In this document: positions 47,370 to 63,231 of the stretch, piece after piece
How positions within the stretch are numbered: the stretch's first letter is position 1
How the letters are laid out: each line of letters opens with the position of its first letter
Assembly: GCA_963969595.1 (NCBI GenBank)
Contig: OZ018408.1
Coordinates: 22,131,823 to 22,195,822, forward strand
Direction of reading: 5' to 3'
Length of the DNA: 64,000 nucleotides
Source: Neckera pumila
Lineage: Eukaryota; Streptophyta; Bryopsida; Hypnales; Neckeraceae
Notes under the pieces: generated by a model
What the model was told of the DNA's origin: nothing
Databases searched by the model: none
The model's input: the letters and a program-made list of their open reading frames with translations, nothing else
Position numbers and translations under genes: made by a program

Positions 47370-48430
47370 CAGTAAATATATTGTGCTTTTGTTTTTTAAC
47401 CACTTCAATATGTATGGTGTGTATGTTGTAATTCTATTGTTCTTTCTGTTCATCAATTAAAGGCCTGACATGATGTGAGCACGTGCAGGTAGTTAAATCT
47501 GAAAATTTGGAACCTTCAACACAATGGCGTGGGTAAGCTTACACTGTAATCACAAAGACTATAACAAGCTAGGTGACAAAAGCATTGATTCAAAAGGATT
47601 CACCAAGAGTGGAGCAATTTTTATTTATTTTTAATTTATTTTTATTTTTATGAAGTGCCAAAGTGGCAATATAAAATTATAGTGGTGCTCCAAATTTCAG
47701 CATTCATCCACTCATATTGGATAGAAAATATCACACTAGTACATATCATTTGTTTATAATTTTGTTTTCATCTACTGAATTTGATGATTTCATTCAAGAT
47801 TTTTTTGTAATTTGAAGCTTTCTAGCAAAATCTTTATGCTTTCTTGTCATTTTTAGCCAAATCATTTATTTTTGGTGCAATTTGGCACCAGAAATCCAAT
47901 AAAAAAAGCCCTAGAGTGGAGTATGAGAAAATTAAATACGATGATGGTCTACATGCACGCACGGTGTTGGAGAAGTCTCATCAAGCAGCAAAATGTGGTA
48001 TTCCACATGGAACCCATATTTTGTTAGAATGGCAATATTCCACAAATTCGGTAGTTGTAGGTTTAGACCATGTGATTTGAAATGTAAACCAATTGTACAT
48101 TTTAGACCATGTGGTCTGAAATCTCTACCAGTCCTAAAAAATACATGGAAAGATGCAGAAGGATATTGTGAAATATTCATTATGGACCCAATCACATCAC
48201 TCACTCAGCTAGCAGTGAATCACTCAGAGGTGGACCACTTACTTTTCAACGGACACGAAGTCTTGCAACGTACCAAGAACTCTGAGATTTCACTGGGGAG
48301 ATTCTAGATGTCTTCAGACACCAAGTATCGCAATTAATCCTCGATTCTGCCAAAGCTTGTAAAAGTAATTACGGATTGGCAGCATGGAATGCACATGCTG
48401 CAGCTGGTCGATTAATATGTAGCTCTCGAA
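47370..48430 (-). repeat. duplicated block, inverted partner of 23080-23850
   Basis: See the partner for shared landmarks. This copy differs by an R1 repeat insertion (about 48010-48180) and an AT-rich stretch (about 47600-47880) absent from the other. Confidence 0.7.
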
Positions 48431-51400
48431 TTTTATGTAGGTCTGATCATTTTGCCGCTTTCGAGACAAGAACGTCGTCGAGCATATATATATTGCTATG
48501 AATCTTAATATTCAATCCTTGTGAAAAAGGATTAGGCAAAAAACATTCAATCCATGTTTAATTAAAGGATCGTTCATTTCACAGGAGATCTGGCTGTTGT
48601 CGCGTTTAAGATATCATGATGCCTCCGTCGTTGTAAGCTCGTCTCGCTCATTGGTTGACTGTGGTGGCTTTAATTGCAGGTGCTGCCTTCCAATTTGTTT
48701 ACTAGTCGAACTGTTTTCTGACATAATAGTCATTTCATGCAAGTACGATGATGTCACGATTGCCTGATTCTCTTCTGCATTCTAAGTACGCCGTTAACAT
48801 CCAACAATAATTATGATGCTTGAAAAAAATGCAGAGACAATATTGGAAGTTTGATACAAGAGATATAAGCATCAATAATATTGCAAGCAGTTCAATAGAT
48901 TGGCTTAATTTGAGAAATACTACGTATCCATCTTCCGTCCGCTGCACTGTTGGGCGCTGCGACTCTCGAGTCGATCGTGACTGTCAACCCGAGAGGATTA
49001 ATTTCCTGCAGAACGCAATTTGTAACACCTTGAAGCCTTAGTTTCGAGAAACCCTAAATTTGGGCGGTATTTTCATATGCAAGCTAATTAAAACTCTCCT
49101 AAGGATGATGGCACTGTCAGTGATAGTAGTGAGCTTCATACTCAGTATACAAGGTTGCCTTGTGAACACGATTTTATTTTATGTGGGCCGATCGGCTCTC
49201 TACTGATTCAGCTTTTGAAAGACCTTTTGGCGAAAGGCGAGTCCATCCGAGAAACATTCTTAAGCCTATCTAAGGAGCAGTGCTTTAGAACAGTTGTAAA
49301 GCATAAATCGAAGGTGGATACATGAAATTTTTATCCTCAAAAGAAAATTGTTCCGTATCTTCCTCTGAACATGATTTCACCATCCAAAGTAATTTCGTGG
49401 TACCATGTCAGCCATATTGGGAGAACCTTCAAAGTGCCAGAAACGATGAGGCAGCCGAAGTTTCTACTTGCTCACAAGTGTCACCATCATTAAATCACCA
49501 TTTTTGTTTCTCCTCACTTTGAAACCACTTTCACTTCACACGCAGATTGTCACCTTGTGAGCTCGCTTGACTGATTGTGCAAATTAATGATGGTAAGAAC
49601 CATCAATGTTGTTTGGAGAAATTGCAATTGAGATTAATTAGAAAGCCTGAATTTTGCTTCAACGGCCATGAATGATGCTTTCGTTTTTGTCATTTGATTG
49701 TGAGTTGGCGTTCAAACTCTCTGTTACAGGTTAAAATGTCAAATTATCACAGCCAAAGTGCATTGATTACTTTGAGACGAAGCGAGAAATTTCCAACGAG
49801 AATCCAACAACCAAGCTACACATCTACGGATGCTTGGGATTTTGGCAACAGGAACCGTACCAGCGCGCTTGTCACTTGATTGAGACATTCAAACGGTGTG
49901 AGTTCTCGATCAAGTTCCACGTTACAGGCCTGGGGCTTGACAATAACACATCTATGTACCCCCTCTGCTCACTCGTAAAATTATTATCCAGCACTACAGG
50001 CTCCCTTTGGTGGCAGAAAGTAAAGACTTACCTTTGAGAAGTCCAAAGATGACTTCAAGTTGTTGCTGCCGAAGTTTATGCTTAAATATAATGAACACTA
50101 GTCGCGTCGTGGACGAAACCCACACATGCACTTTGGTACTGCACACCTACTATTCTAGTGATCGTGGGGTGTGCTGTTGCTGCCAGAGTTTCGACAACTT
50201 CAAACTCTCGAAGGAGAATGAGTTCTACGCTTTGGTCGGTGTCCGGGATCCCGGAGTTAGTTCTTACTCCTTTCAACCCTAGAATGTCGTCGAAGGAGCT
50301 CCTTGTAATTTTACGTTTCTCCACATGAGCAGATTCGAAGCTGCACAGCTTTTAACTCTTGAAGGTCGGAGTCGCGGTTTAAAAATGTACAATTTGATGG
50401 ATCAGAATATGAAAACTATTATTCAGATGAGTACAAATTTTATATCACCAAAATTCATGAAGACCGTTGCGTGTGTTGGTTGTTGAATAAATATAATTGT
50501 ACTGTCTGAAGAAAGTTCCCATTTTACGTGCTCTAAACTGCTGAAATGCTGTAATGTGAGGTAAACTTGGTCCTTTAGGAGTTAACATATTAAGCTTGTT
50601 TGACACGAGAATGTATGCAGATGTCTCTGCTGAAGCGATGGTCAAGTAGCACATCTCCTTCACTCTCGATTTCCAAAGCTTCACGTCAAGAGATTTGTTT
50701 TTAAGCAAGATCGCGCGCGGCAGTTACTGTAGAAATAGCATCCTCCTAGATGCATACGCTTCTAACACCCAAGCAGGAGAATCCAAATGGAAGTCACACG
50801 CGCACACCTAATCACAAGTACAGGCCAGATCCACAATTTGTTAGACGCTAGCACTTCCTATTAGTTCCGACCATCACAGTCAATGCAAGCAGTTGAGCAC
50901 CTTCTTCGTAATTGTCTCTAACCTCTGGATTTCCAGGGCGTACTTTGTCCTGAAGCATACTTCGCCTCTCATATCCATGTGCACAGTACATCGATTGAAG
51001 AATACATTAATCTTTCCCGAGCTAACTTATGAATGTGACCAAATGGATTAGTGAAACTTTTCAGATGAATTGATAATTTAGATTCGTGAGTGCTAACGAT
51101 CCATACAACGCGGAATGAGCATTCAAGGTACGTCAACCTCAAACTCCAGAATGCAGTTTGAAGCACCCAGAGTCCCTAACCACCGATGTCCCGAAGTCCT
51201 TTTTTCTGCCTTTGAAGCAACAAATCTCAAGCCGAGAACATCTGACCGTTCTGACGTAACTCTTACAACACCTAGTGGGTCATTTAAATACCGTGAATTA
51301 TACAAATGTTAAGTAAACGACGTAATACCGTCCTATGTGTATTTTTAACCTCATAGAGAACCAAGGACTCATATTTCTAGAACGACCAAGGATTTGTTTT

Positions 51401-51754
51401 TAAGTAGTCCAAGAATTCATAGTATTAAAACGACCAGTTCCGAATTGATCATATTGTTAAAAATATAATTCAAATGGGGTCAACATTTATTCACCAAAAT
51501 TGGTGAAGAACGTTGCACATATTGGTATTAAAAAAAAATGTAAAATTGGACAAAAAGAGTCCCCGTGTGACCTAATCGAAACTGCTAAGAAAATGAGGTC
51601 ATGCCAATTAGGGCTTCTTGTTCCTGTAGAGGTTAATCCTGATGTCAAAATCAAGGATACAGTTGGCAACTTAGACTATCCTTAGATTTCATTCATGTTC
51701 AAGTAGACGTCTGCTCAACACAAAGTCCCCTACGGAAACTCTCAAAATGCTCAG
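48431..51754. other. intergenic upstream of GH9 gene 2, no supported gene
   Basis: About 3.3 kb with balanced composition in places. Frames at 49322-49522, 49694-49879 and 50082-50324 (minus) look mildly protein-like but have no recognised family or consistent splice model. CTTGGTCCTTTAGGAGTTAAC at 50568-50588 looks like a solo right end of a TTAA-1 element. Unannotated small genes cannot be excluded. Confidence 0.35.
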
Positions 51755-51761
51755 TATATAA
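51755..51761 (+). promoter_or_regulatory. candidate TATA box, GH9 gene 2
   Basis: TATATAA 203 bases before the start codon, in a context compatible with a leader of about 170 bases. Confidence 0.4.
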
Positions 51762-51948
51762 TTCATTCGTTCCCCAAACACTGATTATTAATCAGTAGAA
51801 CTTCTACACAGTTCGTTTTCCATCAAGTTTCATCCTTGTGCATTGCAAGCACAAACGCTTCAAGGCATAGCACTTGAACACAACCTCCAGTTCCATCAAA
51901 ATCAGAGGCCTCTGTCACACGAGGGATTGCTATTCCTTTGGTGCTTGA

Positions 51949-55737
<3,789 letters not shown>

Positions 55738-56197
55738 ACCCAATCAAGTCAGGTGGAAACAAACAAACAAGCTAAATTCTCACACATTTCACAGCTAACC
55801 AAAGACTCAAAGCAGGCACCTTAGCATTCATACCTGATATAGCACTAGTTACTAGATTCATAAGACAAAGCTGCCACCATGTGACTTAGTGAATTCACTA
55901 GCCATGGCTGACTTGCTTACCCACACCATCTTGGCGTGAATACCATCTCCGTTTTTTATGTTTAGGTTCTGTTTGAATCACTTGCTCAACAGAAAATGCA
56001 GCTGATGTACAGCACAAGAACTGTTTTCCGTGCAAGAGATGATGCAGAGCTATATCATGAGCGACTCCCTGAGTCCTGGAAGCATTCGGTGAAGCATTAT
56101 TCTCCAATTTATCCAGTACATGCTCAGCCTTATAATAATAGTGAATTCATGTACCACTAGACATGAACCTACATTCTCAACACATGGAGAACGGGAG
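55738..56197. other. 3' flank of GH9 gene 2
   Basis: No gene. Probable 3' UTR and downstream sequence; no canonical AATAAA close to the stop, though CTTATAATAATAG occurs near 56130. Confidence 0.35.
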
Positions 56198-56569
56198 CAT
56201 TAGAGAAAAATTCAACCCCTTGGAGGGCCGTCCAAAGTTGACATGCCATGCTATTTTTTGCATGGCCTATCAACTTTGAAAATGCTCTTGGCGAGAAGTC
56301 AGAGTTTCTGACTGCTTGTCGGAGCAGTCAAGTTTTGTAGAATTTTTTATTTTTTATTTTTTTTTTAAATTAAAAAAAAAATTAAGATTAAATTTAATAA
56401 TAATAATAATTTTTTATTTGGAATTTTGGATTCCTGCACCACTACTACTGCAGTTTTAGCAGGGCGGAAATAGGAGAAAAACGAATTTTTGAGCAAAAGA
56501 AAAGTAGATTTCAAGGGACCTTGGAGGGTTGTAGAGCAGCCCTTCAAAGGCCTGAAATTTTCTCTAATG
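56198..56569. mobile_element. CATTAGAG MITE
   Basis: Termini are CATTAGAGAAAAATTCAA and, inverse, CATTAGAGAAAATTTCAGGC. The subterminal parts (CTTGGAGGGCCGTCCAAAG versus CCTTTGAAGGGCTGCTC...CCTCCAAGG) also pair imperfectly. 372 bp, AT-rich centre, no ORF. It belongs with the elements at 12723 and 61788. Confidence 0.7.
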
Positions 56570-56573
56570 GGGC

Positions 56574-57657
56574 GTTACCCCCCCCCCCCTGCCCCCGGTA
56601 GAAATTTGGGTGTGTGACTTGACACACACACTCCAAACTTTCTATCTTAACCCCTAAAGGACCAAACACCATTTTTTGGCAACATAGCAATTTTGGGCCG
56701 CTCACTACAAATGGAAATTTTATTTTTTCTCTTTGAAATTTTCACACAAGATGTACCCGAGGAGTAGCTTCAAGAATTCAAGGCCCAACAATTTTCATAA
56801 CTTTTGACTTTATGGGTAAACAATTATTGCATGATATATAATTTTCTGCGTTTGGTGGGCAGCCCAAGCAGTTCAAAAAATTTCTTGAAAAAACACTTTT
56901 TTGAAAAATTAAAATTTGAAATTGGTTTTATAGATTTATATATACTTGAAAAGCTTTGAATCATTCCATTTGGATTAACAAGTCAAAAGTTATGAAGAGT
57001 TTTAGTTTGAGGGTAGTTATGGAATTCCTACTCTAAAATAAACTTTGAAGTCCTTTATCTAAGTCAATTTTCAATATTTTAGAATAAAACAAAAAATATT
57101 GGTTGTATATTGTTTATTCAAACATTACAATCGTTGGGATTGGCATTTTTCAATTCCATAATTAAATTCTTGACAATTTAGTATTTTGAGTCATTCTCTA
57201 CCTCTTCCTACTTACTATTTTTTTCCTATATGTTGTACAATTCCAGATGATCTGAAAATTTCCAAGCATGTAGCCAACTTACCTTGAAGAATGAATCCAA
57301 AGAGTAACCACCATTTTGGACATTTTTTCATACCATTGTGACCTTGTGAAGGGCTACTGCCTGGATTTTTGCAGTGATTAAAAATGGATTTTTGTCAATT
57401 CAAACGCTATTATCTTGCAATCTATATGGACGTGGAAAATTCTGGAATTTTTTCCACATCTTCTTAAACCAGTGTACTACAAGATCCTACGATTACATGT
57501 GTTCAAAAATGTTTTTTTTCTAAAGTTTGGTACTTGTATTAGAAGTGGCAGTTTTGGAGCGGTTTTGGTGAAAACATAGTCAAAAACCTTTAGGGGTTAA
57601 GAAAATTGTGGGGGGGGGGAGTCAAGTCACACCTCGAAATTTCTACCGGAGGGGTAA
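56574..57657. mobile_element. poly-C/poly-G foldback, split by a TTAA-1 element
   Basis: Left arm: GTTACCCC, a C run, CCGGTAGAAATTT, GTGTGACTTGAC. The right arm in reverse complement is GTTACCCCTCCGGTAGAAATTTCGAGGTGTGACTTGACTCCCCC. Removing the nested TTAA-1 insertion leaves a hairpin of about 135 bp. Similar motifs (GTAACTTCCCC..., TAGAAATTTC) occur in the intronic element at 19193. Confidence 0.65.
56651..57596 (+). mobile_element. TTAA-1 element nested in a foldback (subgroup b)
   Basis: Perfect TTAA at 56647-56650 and 57597-57600 enclose 946 bp with ends CCCCTAAAGGACCAAACACC and AACCTTTAGGGG. The interior follows subgroup b. It sits near the centre of the foldback described at 56574-57657. 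Confidence 0.85.
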
Positions 57658-57660
57658 CAT

Positions 57661-58540
57661 CCTCTCGTTCTGCCTATGCAGGTCCACGCAAATTCTGTTC
57701 ATATCATCTATGAACGCAGAACTCTGGCAAAGGCTTACGGAATTTCTGCCAGAATCAAAATATTGCTTTTTGCCAATCTTAAATCACTAAAAATTTAAGG
57801 GTGATGCAATAAACACCTGTCAATTTTGTTGCATTTTATAGTACTCATGTCTTTTTTTTATTTTTAGAGTACTTTAAAATTAGAAAATTCTTTTTTAAAT
57901 TCTTTTAAAATATGGCCAAGGTATACACCTATAAGATGAAGATAACCACCACAGGAATATCATAGAAAAATTCTTGAAGTAGGAGAACTAAAAAAGTGCC
58001 AAATCATAAGAAAATATATGCTTTGATGTTTTAATTAGTAGAAAATAGTAAAAAAATTAAATAAAGAAAATAAAAGTTGACCATTTGTAACAACTTTATG
58101 GAGATGGTCATTCCCCAAAAGAACCACCAAAATAATTTTTACAGGTTTTGAAATGCAAGTAGAAAGAGGCTCACTTTATGGACTTTTACACGACATATAA
58201 TCAATTATTTTTAAGACTCCTTTGAACGGTAGCTGAAAGTGTACTAAAAAACCATCCCCTCCAAATTTCAACTCCAAATTCATTTCTTTGGGACTACTTT
58301 GTTAAAAAAACTAAACTCGGAAAGTATGACATAAAATTAATGGTTATTTTTGGATATTAAAACTTGTTTTAAAAATTCCCAAAAAATTAGACAAGATGTA
58401 TAATAGTCATGATTACCTTGCTTATGAATTTAAGTCATTTGGATTCAGAATGCAAAAAGTAATGGCCAAAAAACAAATCAACATGTGCACAATGTGTGAC
58501 ACAAAATAGGACAGGCGTTTCTTCCAATTACGCTTAACCT
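57661..58540. other. AT-rich, no gene
   Basis: No terminal repeats or credible frames recognised. Confidence 0.4.
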
Positions 58541-59297
58541 GCACAAAAGCTTGCACCTAAATCTCCTTCAAACAAGGAGTAATTCACGGGCATTGATTCA
58601 AAATCATCGCATACCAACAAGTACCCAGCGCACAGACGAAACACACAGGAATAGACTGAGGTCCAAATTCCTATCAAATCTTACGAGAAATTCAATAGCA
58701 AGGAAATTCTATGTCAGTAACCGAAGGCCAATAGCCTGCCACTCTCACTGCTGCCAGACAATTAGCGGAGACGTATTGAAAGAGTGATGCTACAAACACG
58801 CAACAGAAAGAGCACTAACGAACTATCTTGTGGAATAAGGAATATTGCAATTGTTGAACTTGGAGACAGGAATCCTTCCCATTTATTCCTTCAAATCCCC
58901 AACACGGTTTTAAATGCTCGAAAAGGAAAAAGCCCAGATCTAGGAGCGCCAACGAAGACGTCGCATTCTGCAACAAAGCCAATGGCCACAGCAAAGCACC
59001 GAATACGCTTGAAGGTGAGATTGCCAGAACACGGTTTGAAAGGAGGTGGACTTGCAACATGTTTGCCACGATGTTTGACGGTTCTCCTCTTTGGATGATG
59101 TCTGGTCCTAGGGTCGGCTTTGTTTTCCAACCACCATAGGCCCCTAGCACCTTGGTGGAGTAGTACCCGCCCCGCCTATCAGTGTTTTAGTTGTTTCTGT
59201 ATCTTTGCTTGTTTTGTTTTTTTGTTCTTCCCAGGCCGTTAGTGGCTGGGTTCTTGTTTAATTGCAATAAAGGTCTCTTTATTTATGTCAAAAAAAA
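58541..59297 (+). mobile_element. possible LINE or retrocopy 3' end with A tail
   Basis: A GC-richer block ends TTGCAATAAAGGTCTCTTTATTTATGTC followed by eight A. The T-rich stretch TTTCTGTATCTTTGCTTGTTTTG and GGCCGTTAGTGGCTGGGTTCTTG before it resembles plant LINE 3' UTRs. Frames upstream (58784-59098 plus, 58815-59150 minus) show no reverse transcriptase motif. It could instead be a processed gene copy. 5' limit unknown. Confidence 0.35.
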
Positions 59298-59725
59298 TGC
59301 GTGGATGCTCCACATAGTAAGTTTTGTCCTATGTACATCAAAATCATCAAGCATGCAAGTATAGCCATATTCCTAAATATAAAAACTTGTAATTGTATTG
59401 GCATGGAATATTTCTTTATTTAATAATGTTCTATACCACATTGTACTTTCATTCTGAAATTTTCAGATTTTTTTACAACATATTTTGTCTATGATATGAT
59501 TTTTCTTCACTTTTTCTTCAAAAATTCTTGGTAATTAGAAGTTCTCACAGCAAATTTGAAAAATTTATGAGATGTATTAGAAATAAAATTTCACCTCTAG
59601 AAAATATAACTAAAAATATTTATTCACGGTTAGTGGCAAAGTGGAAGATGGAGAGTAGAAGGTTTTGAGGTTTCGCTAACGATCATGGCCCGCTTCTCTG
59701 GGAGGTAATTAAAAATGGACAAGAA
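59298..59725. other. AT-rich, no gene
   Basis: Nothing recognised. Confidence 0.4.
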
Positions 59726-60648
59726 CTCCTAAAGGATTGGCATGTGTTTTGGAGGCTGTATAGAAATTTTGGACAGGTACATGTGACTAGAAATTTCTAT
59801 ATTTTAGGCGGAAATTTTAATGAAAGGTGGGCGCAAGGAATATCTTTCATATGCACTAAAATTTCATAACATTTGGAAATGTGAGTCAAAAGTGATGGCC
59901 TAATATGTTAATTTTTTTTGTAACTGGGCAGTCTGGACAGATAAGAAAAAGTCACTTTCTTTAAAACCAAAAATTTGAAATTGATTTTCTAGAGTTCTAT
60001 ATACATAAAAAGCTTTAAATCACCCCATTCTGATCAATGAGTCAAAAGTTATGAGGATTTTTAGTTTGCGGGCAATTATGGATTCTCTACTCTAAAATAA
60101 ACTTTGAAGTTCTTTATTTTACTCAATTTTCAATATTATAAAATAAAATAAAAAATCATAGGATGCATGTTGTTTATTACAACATTGCAACCATTGGGAT
60201 TAGCATTTCTCAACTTCATAATTAAATTCTTGAAAGTTTAGTATTTTGAATCATTCTCTACAATTATCTATTTACTATTTTTTTCTTATATGTTGGACAA
60301 TTCCAAATGGAGTGAAAGTTTTCAAGCATGTAGCCATCTTATCTAGGAAAAAGAATCCAAAGAAGCACCACCATTCAGGACTTTTTTCATGAAAAAGTGA
60401 GCTTGTGAAGTGCTACTACCTTGTTTTCTACGGGCCAAAAAAATGGTTTTTGTGAATTTGAATGCTTATATCTTGCAATCCACATGGTGGAAGTTTCTGA
60501 AATTTTTACCATATATTCTCAAGTCAGCATAATACAAAATCTTACGGTTACATGTGTCAAAAAGTTTTAAGAAAAAATTAAATACTCATACTAAAAATGG
60601 CAATTTTTGAGTGTTTCTGGTGAAAGCATAGTTATGGAACTTTAGGAG
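59726..60648 (+). mobile_element. TTAA-1 element, decayed ends (subgroup b)
   Basis: Ends CTCCTAAAGGATTGGCATG and GGAACTTTAGGAG; both TTAA copies have mutated. The interior follows subgroup b closely (TTTTAATGAAAGGTGGGCGCAAGG, AGCACCACCATTCAGGA, AATCTTACGGTTACATGTG). Confidence 0.75.
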
Positions 60649-60659
60649 AAAATGGTTAA

Positions 60660-61527
60660 CCCTTGGAGGACTAAGGAACCCACTTTGGGCCTTTTAAATA
60701 CTTGGGCACACTCTATTGACTTCAAGGTTTGTAATTTTTGCATAATCTCTCTAGGATAGACACTAAGCATCCTAATTTACATGTGATGCTTTGTTTCACA
60801 ACATTCCAATAAATATTGCAAAAGCTAGAAGTTTTTATAAATTTCAATGTCTAATTGAGTAGCTAAAATATATTCTAAAAAAATAGTAATTCATTTCATT
60901 TCACTTGGTAGATTCATACCTATACAAAAACATATGAACCATTCAATTCCAAATAATGAGATGAAAGCTATGAGGAGTTTTATTTGGTGGCCAATGAAGT
61001 TAGAAAAAACATATAAAGTTGCTTTTTGAATGCAAGTTTGACAATTTTCAAATAAAATAAAAAGAAAGGGTATTTATAGTTTACTAAAACATTCTCTCCA
61101 TTGTGATTGATAAGTCTCAATTTTTTGTAATTAATGTTATTCCTTTCATACAATACCACCTCCTACTTTATAATTTTTTTAAATATGAATAGAAAACTTC
61201 TTTAGGTTATAATTTCTTACAAGTATTTTTAGTCCCTTTTCTAGTATATTCATTTGACAAAAATGCACAAGTTATGGGATAGACATGTTTTCTTGTTAAA
61301 ATGTTGAAAGACAAAACTTTAGATTTTGGAAGGGCTAAAAAATCCTACTTTTCGAAGTGGACATTTTCACTCTAAAATTTTGAAGGATGTACTTGAACAA
61401 GTTAATTGAAGGATCCTATGATTAAATTTTGTTAGAAAATTAAGATATATAAAGATTTTGGGCTTACTTTAGATACTAATGTTTTGAAGCAATTTTGAGC
61501 CTCAAAAATACCACAAAACTTTGGGAG
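60660..61527 (+). mobile_element. diverged TTAA-1 relative
   Basis: Left end TTAA|CCCTTGGAGGACTAAGG, right end AAACTTTGGGAG|TTTA. The interior shows the same order of landmarks (a CATTCAATTCCAAATAATGAGATGAAAGCTATGAGG block, an AAGGATCCTATGATTA block, a GAAGCAATTTTGAG block) but strongly diverged. It may be a third subgroup. Confidence 0.5.
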
Positions 61528-61787
61528 TTTATTGGATAAACCGACCTTGTTGTGATTTATAATGTATTCTACTTTGAATGCACTCCAATTCAATAAAATT
61601 CTTGAAAGAATGGGTGCTAGTGCTCATTGCAAAACAAAATCATGTCTTGAAATCTCCCTGAAGAACCAACCTTGTGCATGAATTTTGCAAGAGAAGCTTA
61701 TCAGTTATTCAGCTAGTTGAAATACTTTTTCAACTTTTATCATTATTAAGAAGCTGCCCAACACTCATTCACAAAGACGGATGAATA

Positions 61788-62062
61788 CATTACAGAAAAT
61801 TTGGGCCATGTAAAGGGCCATTTCTGTTTCAGTGGATGTACAAATACAGTGAAATAATTTTTTTATTTAATTTAAAAAAAAAAATTTAAGTATTTTCTTT
61901 TAAATAATAAAAATTATTTTTTTATCAAAAATCTGACTAGGCACACTGGCTAACTACTCACCTTCTAAATTTATTGATGGCCAGTTTGGGTTGATATATC
62001 CAATAAATGCACATTTTCATACAAGAAAGTGACCCTTCTATAGCATGAAATTTTCTCTAATG
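61788..62062. mobile_element. CATTACAG MITE (same family as 12723, 56198)
   Basis: Termini CATTACAGAAAATTTGGGCC and, inverse, CATTAGAGAAAATTTCATGC. 275 bp with an AT-rich centre. The core GTACAAATACAGTGAAATA and CACACTGGCTAACTACTCACCTT match the copy at 12723. Confidence 0.7.
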
Positions 62063-62343
62063 AGGTAGGAAGTTTGTAAGGCACTCTGGCTCTAAAAGCA
62101 TTCACCTTCTGAAATACACATTACAATTTGTACATTTGTCTTTCTCCTTGCTGAAGCAATGTACAAATAGTGCACATATCAAGGAGTGGACGCATTACAA
62201 AAAATTGCAAGCCTCAAGTAGGCTGCTCCAAAACAATTGAAAGGACCCCACAAGTAACATTCAAATTTGCTAAAGGACTATTTTTTCCCTATAGTTGTTC
62301 ACCTTGCACCGCGATGTCGAATGTATCAGTGGTTTAATATCCA
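62063..62343. other. no recognisable gene
   Basis: Short AT-rich spacer between a MITE and a hairpin. Nothing recognised. Confidence 0.35.
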
Positions 62344-62417
62344 AGTACAAGGCATTAAATAATCAAGATTCAGGTATTCTAATGCACCTTAATCTTGATT
62401 ATTGCATACCTTGTACT
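62344..62417. repeat. 74-bp hairpin, precursor-like
   Basis: AGTACAAGG and ATAATCAAGATT on the left pair with their complements on the right, separated by a small internal mismatch (CATTAA versus TATGCA). The arms are 27 bases and the loop about 20. It could be a tiny foldback element or a small-RNA precursor; no expression evidence. Confidence 0.55.
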
Positions 62418-62628
62418 CTAACCAAGTTTTGGAAAAAAAATCAAATGTCGAAATTAGTCCAATGACATCTACCATCAAGAATTTTTTAAATGGCAATGTG
62501 ATAGTCATAATTCACTGACAATTGGTGAAAATGAAGGGTGAAAAGTTATATAGAAAAATCAATTGTCCATGGTGAATCTTCAAAGAATGTGGAATATCTT
62601 GAAGAGAAATCACTCATTGTTCAAGTTC

Positions 62629-63008
62629 ACAAATTTTGTTCAAAGTCAAACTTGAAACCTCATTTAGGCATAGTAGAGTAATTTTTTTCAAAAATCTTTG
62701 AACTAAAAAAAGTGGAAAACTATTTCTAATTTTCATCTCCAAAAAATCCGTTTGAGGTTTAGAGCCTCTAACAAAAAGTTATGGACAAAATTCTAAAAGG
62801 ATATTTAAATGTCAAAGAAAATTCCCCTTTCAACCCCTTTTAGAATTTTGTCCATAACTTTTTATTGGAGGCTGTAAACCTCTAACAAACTTTTGGAGAT
62901 GAAAAATAGATTGATTTCCCACATTTTTTTAGTTCATACAATTTTGAAAAGAATTATTCTACTATGCCTAAATGAGGTTTGAAATTCAACTTTAAACACA
63001 ATTTCTGC
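62629..63008. repeat. large foldback, arms of about 170 bp
   Basis: The left arm (62629-62803) and right arm (62836-63008) are inverted copies. Shared stretches include GAAACCTCATTTAGGCATAGTAGA, TTTTCATCTCCAAAA and AAAAAGTTATGGACAAAATTCTAAAAGG. The loop is about 30 bases. Internal GTTATGGACAAAATTCT-like motifs recall TTAA-1 interiors, but no TTAA or CCCTAAAG ends are seen. Confidence 0.75.
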
Positions 63009-63231
63009 TTTTTACTTAACTATGAGCGGTTGTGCTCCTATTAATCCTAATTTACATATCCCACATGGGTTGTTGTACCTTACCACAATCCCACTTGTAT
63101 AAACATCTTCCATTTTCAACTTCAAACTTACTAAACTATATGGCTTACAAAGCTAGTTTGAAATCACTAGTGTTTCTAATTTTTTTGACAATTAGCATCA
63201 AAATCCACTTCATTTTGTTTAATTTGATTAA

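Noticed and set aside
58784..59150. Genes on both strands
   Set aside because: Overlapping frames on both strands without motifs; the A-tailed end suggests a retroelement or processed copy instead.
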